Shown here in pieces: positions 5,715-8,422 of a DNA stretch of 8,422 nt. Each line of letters begins with the position of its first letter. Position 1 is the stretch's first letter. Made by a program: the position numbers and the translations under genes. The notes beneath the pieces are model-generated. The model worked only from the letters and a program-made list of their open reading frames with translations. It was not told where the DNA came from and did no database searches. This stretch comes from DATJZH01 sp035499215 (lineage in GTDB: Bacteria; Actinomycetota; Actinomycetes; Streptosporangiales; Streptosporangiaceae). The DNA lies in NCBI GenBank assembly GCA_035499215.1, contig DATJZH010000282.1, positions 1 to 8,422 of the forward strand, read 5' to 3'.

Positions 5715-7061
5715 GTGCAGATCCTTCCGTCCGGCCAGGCAGTAGCACAACGGCGGCAGGCTGGCCTCGCGCTGGCTCCGTTTCGCGGCATCCGTTATGC
5801 CGAGGACAGGGTGACCGGCCTCGCCGACGTCACTTCACCACCGTACGACGTGATCGAGGTCGACAAAGAGGACCAGCTCCTGGCGGCGGACCCGCATAAC
5901 ATCGTCCGGCTGATCCTTCCGCGCCACCAGCCGGGCCAGCCGGGCGATCTCTACCGGGATGCCGCGCAGACCCTGGAACAGTGGCAGCAGGGCGGCATCC
6001 TGGTGCCTGATCCGGTCCCGGCGCTGTACGTCTACGAGCAGACGGCGCCGGACGCCGGCGGCACCGGCTCCGGCCCGCTTGTCCAGCGCGGCCTGATCGG
6101 GGCGCTGCGGCTGGCCGCGCCGGCTGCCGGGGTCGTGCTGCCGCACGAGGATGTGGCGCCTGGCCCCGTCACGGACCGCCGGCGGCTGATGGAGGCCACC
6201 GAGGCCAACCTGGAGCCGATCCTCCTGCTGTACGACGGAACGGCGCCGGGCGCGGCGACCTGGCTGGTCGACGACACCGCCGCGCGGCGCGTCCCGCTGC
6301 TCGAAACGCTTACCACAGACGGCGCGGCGCACCGGCTGTGGGCGATAACTGACGCGGCCCAGCTTGCTGCGATCGCTGCCGATCTCGCGCCGCGCCAGGC
6401 GCTGATCGCCGACGGGCACCACCGGTATGCCGCCTACCAGGGCCTCCAGGAGCGCCGGCGGCAGGCCGGCGGCGGAGCCGGCCCGTGGGATTTCGGCCTG
6501 GCCATGCTGGTTGATTCCGCTGCCTACCCGCCGCAGATCGGCGCGATCCATCGCGTGATCCCTCGGTTGCATCCGGCCGCGGCCGCCGAGCGGGCGGGGG
6601 CCGCGTTCCGGGTCCGGCAGCTGACCGGTGGCACCGCAGACCTGACCGGGGCCCTGGCGGAGCTTGCCGCGGCGGCCGGTCCTGCGTTCCTCGTGGCCGG
6701 CAGCGGGTCGGCGTACCTGCTGACCGATCCCGACCCGGTCCAGGCCGACGCCGCCATGCCCGCCGGGTGCTCGGGCCGGTGGCGCGCCCTCGCCCCGTCC
6801 ATCCTGCAGGAACTGCTGATCGGGCGCATCTGGCGGATTGCCGACGACGAGCTGAATATCCGCGTTGTCCATCACGACGCTGCGGCGGCCGTGCGCGGAG
6901 CCGATCAGGCGCCTGGCGGCACCGCCGTCATCAGCCGCCCGGTCATGGCTGCTGACGTGTATGCCGTGGCGGCGCTGGGCGAGCGGGTACCGCGCAAGTC
7001 GACGTCGTTCGCGCCGAAGCCGCGCACGGGCATCGTCATCCGCTCCTTCGCTCAGGGCTGA
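5715..7061 (+). CDS. DUF1015 family protein
   Basis: A 448-residue protein of a widespread family without a settled function. Family landmarks run in order, numbered from GTG 5715: LAPFRGIRY (20-28), SPPYDVI (41-47), DPHNIVRLILPR (59-70), HEDVAPGPVTDR (144-155), IADGHHRYAAY (231-241), the GAIHRVI strand (277-283), and the C-terminal RKSTSFAPKPRTGIVIR (427-443). The HHRY block recalls the nucleotide-binding GERR-type motif of ParB/Srx-fold proteins, so a nucleotide or phosphate-transfer role is possible; that is my inference. The frame is open far upstream to 5130, but that part is antisense to the TPR gene. GTG 5715 gives about 20 residues before the APFR block; no Shine-Dalgarno precedes it, so the exact start is uncertain. 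Divergent from TPR-HAD. Confidence 0.9.
   Translation: MQILPSGQAVAQRRQAGLALAPFRGIRYAEDRVTGLADVTSPPYDVIEVDKEDQLLAADPHNIVRLILPRHQPGQPGDLYRDAAQTLEQWQQGGILVPDPVPALYVYEQTAPDAGGTGSGPLVQRGLIGALRLAAPAAGVVLPHEDVAPGPVTDRRRLMEATEANLEPILLLYDGTAPGAATWLVDDTAARRVPLLETLTTDGAAHRLWAITDAAQLAAIAADLAPRQALIADGHHRYAAYQGLQERRRQAGGGAGPWDFGLAMLVDSAAYPPQIGAIHRVIPRLHPAAAAERAGAAFRVRQLTGGTADLTGALAELAAAAGPAFLVAGSGSAYLLTDPDPVQADAAMPAGCSGRWRALAPSILQELLIGRIWRIADDELNIRVVHHDAAAAVRGADQAPGGTAVISRPVMAADVYAVAALGERVPRKSTSFAPKPRTGIVIRSFAQG
5721..5728 (-). promoter_or_regulatory. Shine-Dalgarno site of the TPR gene
   Basis: Minus-strand GGAAGGAT; its AAGGA core lies nine bases from ATG 5712. It decides the start of the TPR gene over the in-frame ATG at 5748. 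The site lies within the first codons of the divergent DUF1015 frame if that gene begins at GTG 5715. Confidence 0.65.
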
Positions 7062-7082
7062 CAATTCCCGGGGCGGGGATTG
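7062..7082 (+). terminator. Hairpin directly after the DUF1015 stop
   Basis: CAATTCCC (7062-7069) pairs with GGGGATTG (7075-7082) through eight pairs (one G-U) and a five-base loop. It begins at the first base after the TGA, the usual place for a terminator, but no T-run follows. It may only attenuate transcription into the MBL gene 48 bases downstream. Confidence 0.4.
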
Positions 7083-7130
7083 CGCCATCCTGGCCCTGAG
7101 CCGGGGCCGCCGGCCTGGCACCATGTCAGC

Positions 7131-8102
7131 ATGGATGATGCTGAGCCCGATTTCGCCCCGACTGACGTCATCACCGCGCTCGGGCACGAGGTGTTCCAGA
7201 TTGACACGCGGATGGCGGGCTTTGACGGCATCACGGCCGGATACCTGATCCGCGGCGACAGGCCGTGCCTGGTGGAAACCGGCACCGCGCCGTCGGCACC
7301 CGTGGTGCGCGGCGCGCTGGCCGCTCTCGGCGTCGGGTCAGCCGACCTGGCGACCGTCGTGGTCACCCATATTCACCTGGATCACGCGGGCGGCACAGGC
7401 GACATCGCCCAGATGTTCCCACGCGCGCAAGTCGTGGTGCACGAGCGCGGCGCCCGGCACCTGGCCGAGCCCGGCAGGCTGATGGCGAGCGCGCGCACGG
7501 TCTACGGCGACGAGCTGGACGAGCTGTTCGGGACGCTCGCTGCCACTCCCGCTGAGCGCATCCGCGCGGTCGACCGCACGGGCATCATCGACCTAGGCGC
7601 CGGCCGGCGGCTGGAAAGTCACTACTCGCCCGGCCATGCCCGGCATCATGTGGGCCTCGTCGACTCGCTGTCGGGCGACCTGTATGTAGGCGACGCGGCC
7701 GGGATCTATATCCAGGAGACCGGGGACATGCGGCCGGCGACGCCGCCGCCGGACTTCGACCTGGCCGTCGCGCTGGAATCACTCAAGACATTCACTGCTC
7801 TGCAGCCGGCCCGCCTGCTGTTCAGCCACTACGGCCCGGTGGACGGCGTGGCAGAGGCACTGGACCGCGCGGCCGCCGAGCTCGCCGTCTGGGTCGAGGA
7901 GACCCGGCAGGCACGGCGGGCCGGGCTGGACCTCGATCACGCCGCGGCCATGGTGGCCGACCGTACCAGGGCACGTTACAAGGTGCTCGCAACCGATGCC
8001 GACCCGCGGCTCGCCGCCAAGCACGAGCGGATCGGCGGCACGGCCGCCAACGTCGCCGGGATCATGCACTGGCTTGACAAGTCGGATCCGCCGTCAGGCT
8101 GA
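7131..8102 (+). CDS. MBL-fold metallo-hydrolase (second copy)
   Basis: Predicted soluble hydrolase of 323 residues. The metal site is complete: His80-x-His82-x-Asp84-His85 (THIHLDHAGG), His169 in SPGHARHH, Asp188 in VGDAAG and His233 in FSHYGP. After residue 245 an all-helical C-terminal part of about 75 residues follows, longer than the bare domain. It is clearly a different subfamily from the MBL protein at 3128-4006: the motifs around the ligands differ and there is no PGHTPGH block. The frame is open back to a TTG at 7080, but ATG 7131 gives a natural N-terminus (MDDAEPDF); neither has a good Shine-Dalgarno. It lies 69 bases after DUF1015 on the same strand with a hairpin between, so co-transcription is possible but not certain. 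Substrate unknown; related proteins are usually annotated only as MBL-fold hydrolases. Confidence 0.88.
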   Translation: MDDAEPDFAPTDVITALGHEVFQIDTRMAGFDGITAGYLIRGDRPCLVETGTAPSAPVVRGALAALGVGSADLATVVVTHIHLDHAGGTGDIAQMFPRAQVVVHERGARHLAEPGRLMASARTVYGDELDELFGTLAATPAERIRAVDRTGIIDLGAGRRLESHYSPGHARHHVGLVDSLSGDLYVGDAAGIYIQETGDMRPATPPPDFDLAVALESLKTFTALQPARLLFSHYGPVDGVAEALDRAAAELAVWVEETRQARRAGLDLDHAAAMVADRTRARYKVLATDADPRLAAKHERIGGTAANVAGIMHWLDKSDPPSG

Positions 8103-8163
8103 GCGACGGCCGATCCGGTGTCCCTGACGGCGGACCAGGGCGGCGGTGCCTCACCCCGCCGTC
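8084..8163. terminator. Two tandem hairpins between convergent genes
   Basis: The first hairpin (arms 8084-8095 and 8105-8116, one mismatch, nine-base loop) straddles the TGA of the second MBL gene. The second spans 8139-8160 (GGCGG, one bulged C, GGTG, loop CCT, CACC, CCGCC); an alternative pairing joins 8126-8133 with 8156-8163. Placed between convergent ends at 8102 and 8273, they could end transcription in both directions. No T-tracts. Confidence 0.5.
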
Positions 8164-8272
8164 GTCACGCCGGCCCTCGTCACGAAGGCCCGCATTCCGC
8201 CGGGTCGGCGCACACGCCGGGCGGCTCATGCCCGAGATCGTCAGCGCTGTCCTTGCCGATGAGCCACCTGAA

Positions 8273-8422
8273 TCAGCCTGCCGGCTCGGCTCCGCCGGAT
8301 AGCCCATGCTCGGCGGCCTCATCATCGGGCCAGTCGCCGGTATCCAGCCCCTGCAGATCGGTGAACGCGACGTCATCCAGCTCATCGAATCGCTCAGCCG
8401 CGTCGGTCTCCCCGTCAGCATC
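8273..8422 (-). CDS. C-terminal end of an unidentified acidic protein (partial)
   Basis: The last 49 codons of a minus-strand gene that continues past the right edge. The frame is whole at 8422 and ends at TGA 8273-8275. The peptide is strongly acidic (AAERFDELDDVAF, then DTGDWPDDEAAEHG) and ends in AEPAG. Codons show the G/C third-position bias of the neighbouring real genes. A glycine- and acid-rich end of this kind is probably a disordered tail; no family can be assigned from it. Other frames over the same bases lack this bias and composition, which is why I prefer this one. Confidence 0.6.
   Translation of the reverse strand, partial: DADGETDAAERFDELDDVAFTDLQGLDTGDWPDDEAAEHGLSGGAEPAG

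Noticed and set aside
8164..8272. Open frame continuing past the stop of the right-edge partial gene
   Set aside because: No start codon or ribosome site of its own; about 30 codons is expected by chance at this GC.
8062..8421. 119-residue minus-strand open frame at the right edge
   Set aside because: Its Arg/Pro/Ser-rich content looks non-coding, and it overlaps the end of the second MBL gene. The frame ending at 8273 has the codon bias and acidic composition of a real gene end.
1..8422. Search for CRISPR arrays, tRNA, rRNA, riboswitches and toxin-antitoxin pairs
   Set aside because: No regularly spaced repeats, no cloverleaf-like fold or rRNA-like sequence, and no small gene pair with recognisable motifs were seen by eye.

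Overview
The window is GC-rich (roughly 70% by eye). Its third-codon bias toward G/C, its protein families and the high-GC Shine-Dalgarno pattern point to an actinomycete, possibly a soil lineage known from metagenomes. I cannot name a genus. Five complete ordinary genes and a partial one are interleaved with two decayed regions. I saw no CRISPR array, tRNA, rRNA or intact mobile element, and no convincing new multi-gene system.

Layout. (1) Bases 1-408 hold a broken remnant of a formamidopyrimidine-DNA glycosylase/endonuclease VIII (Nei) gene. An N-terminal block and the C-terminal zinc finger are recognisable, but in three successive frames and with the middle of the gene missing. (2) Bases 409-750 have no gene I can defend, only several inverted repeats. 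(3) Bases 751-2678, minus strand, form a two-gene ABC exporter operon (ATPase then ABC-2 permease, 1 nt apart), closed by a very strong hairpin. (4) Bases 2679-3127 hold the decayed 3' end of an IS200/IS605-type element: a tnpB C-terminal remnant and the characteristic right-end hairpin, just upstream of the ABC operon. (5) Bases 3128-4006, plus strand, encode a metallo-beta-lactamase (MBL)-fold hydrolase with a complete metal site. (6) Bases 4151-5712, minus strand, form a TPR protein plus HAD-IIA phosphatase operon with a 1-nt stop/start overlap. This pair resembles Rv1691-Rv1692 of Mycobacterium tuberculosis. (7) Bases 5715-7061, plus strand, encode a DUF1015 protein whose likely start lies two bases from the divergent TPR start. 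(8) Bases 7131-8102, plus strand, encode a second, different MBL-fold hydrolase. (9) Bases 8273-8422, minus strand, are the acidic C-terminal end of a gene entering from the right edge. Two hairpins separate it from the MBL gene.

How the genes relate. The ABC pair is a self-contained exporter of unknown substrate. The TPR-HAD pair is a conserved actinobacterial unit. In M. tuberculosis it sits upstream of tlyA, nadK and recN, but here the segment downstream of HAD is instead a convergent MBL gene, so the usual neighbourhood is broken or rearranged. The HAD enzyme probably acts on a small phosphorylated metabolite such as glycerol 3-phosphate. DUF1015 and the second MBL gene run in the same direction and may be co-transcribed. 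The points most worth checking are the shattered nei gene, the orphan tnpB/omegaRNA end next to the ABC promoter, and the nearly abutting divergent starts at 5712/5715.
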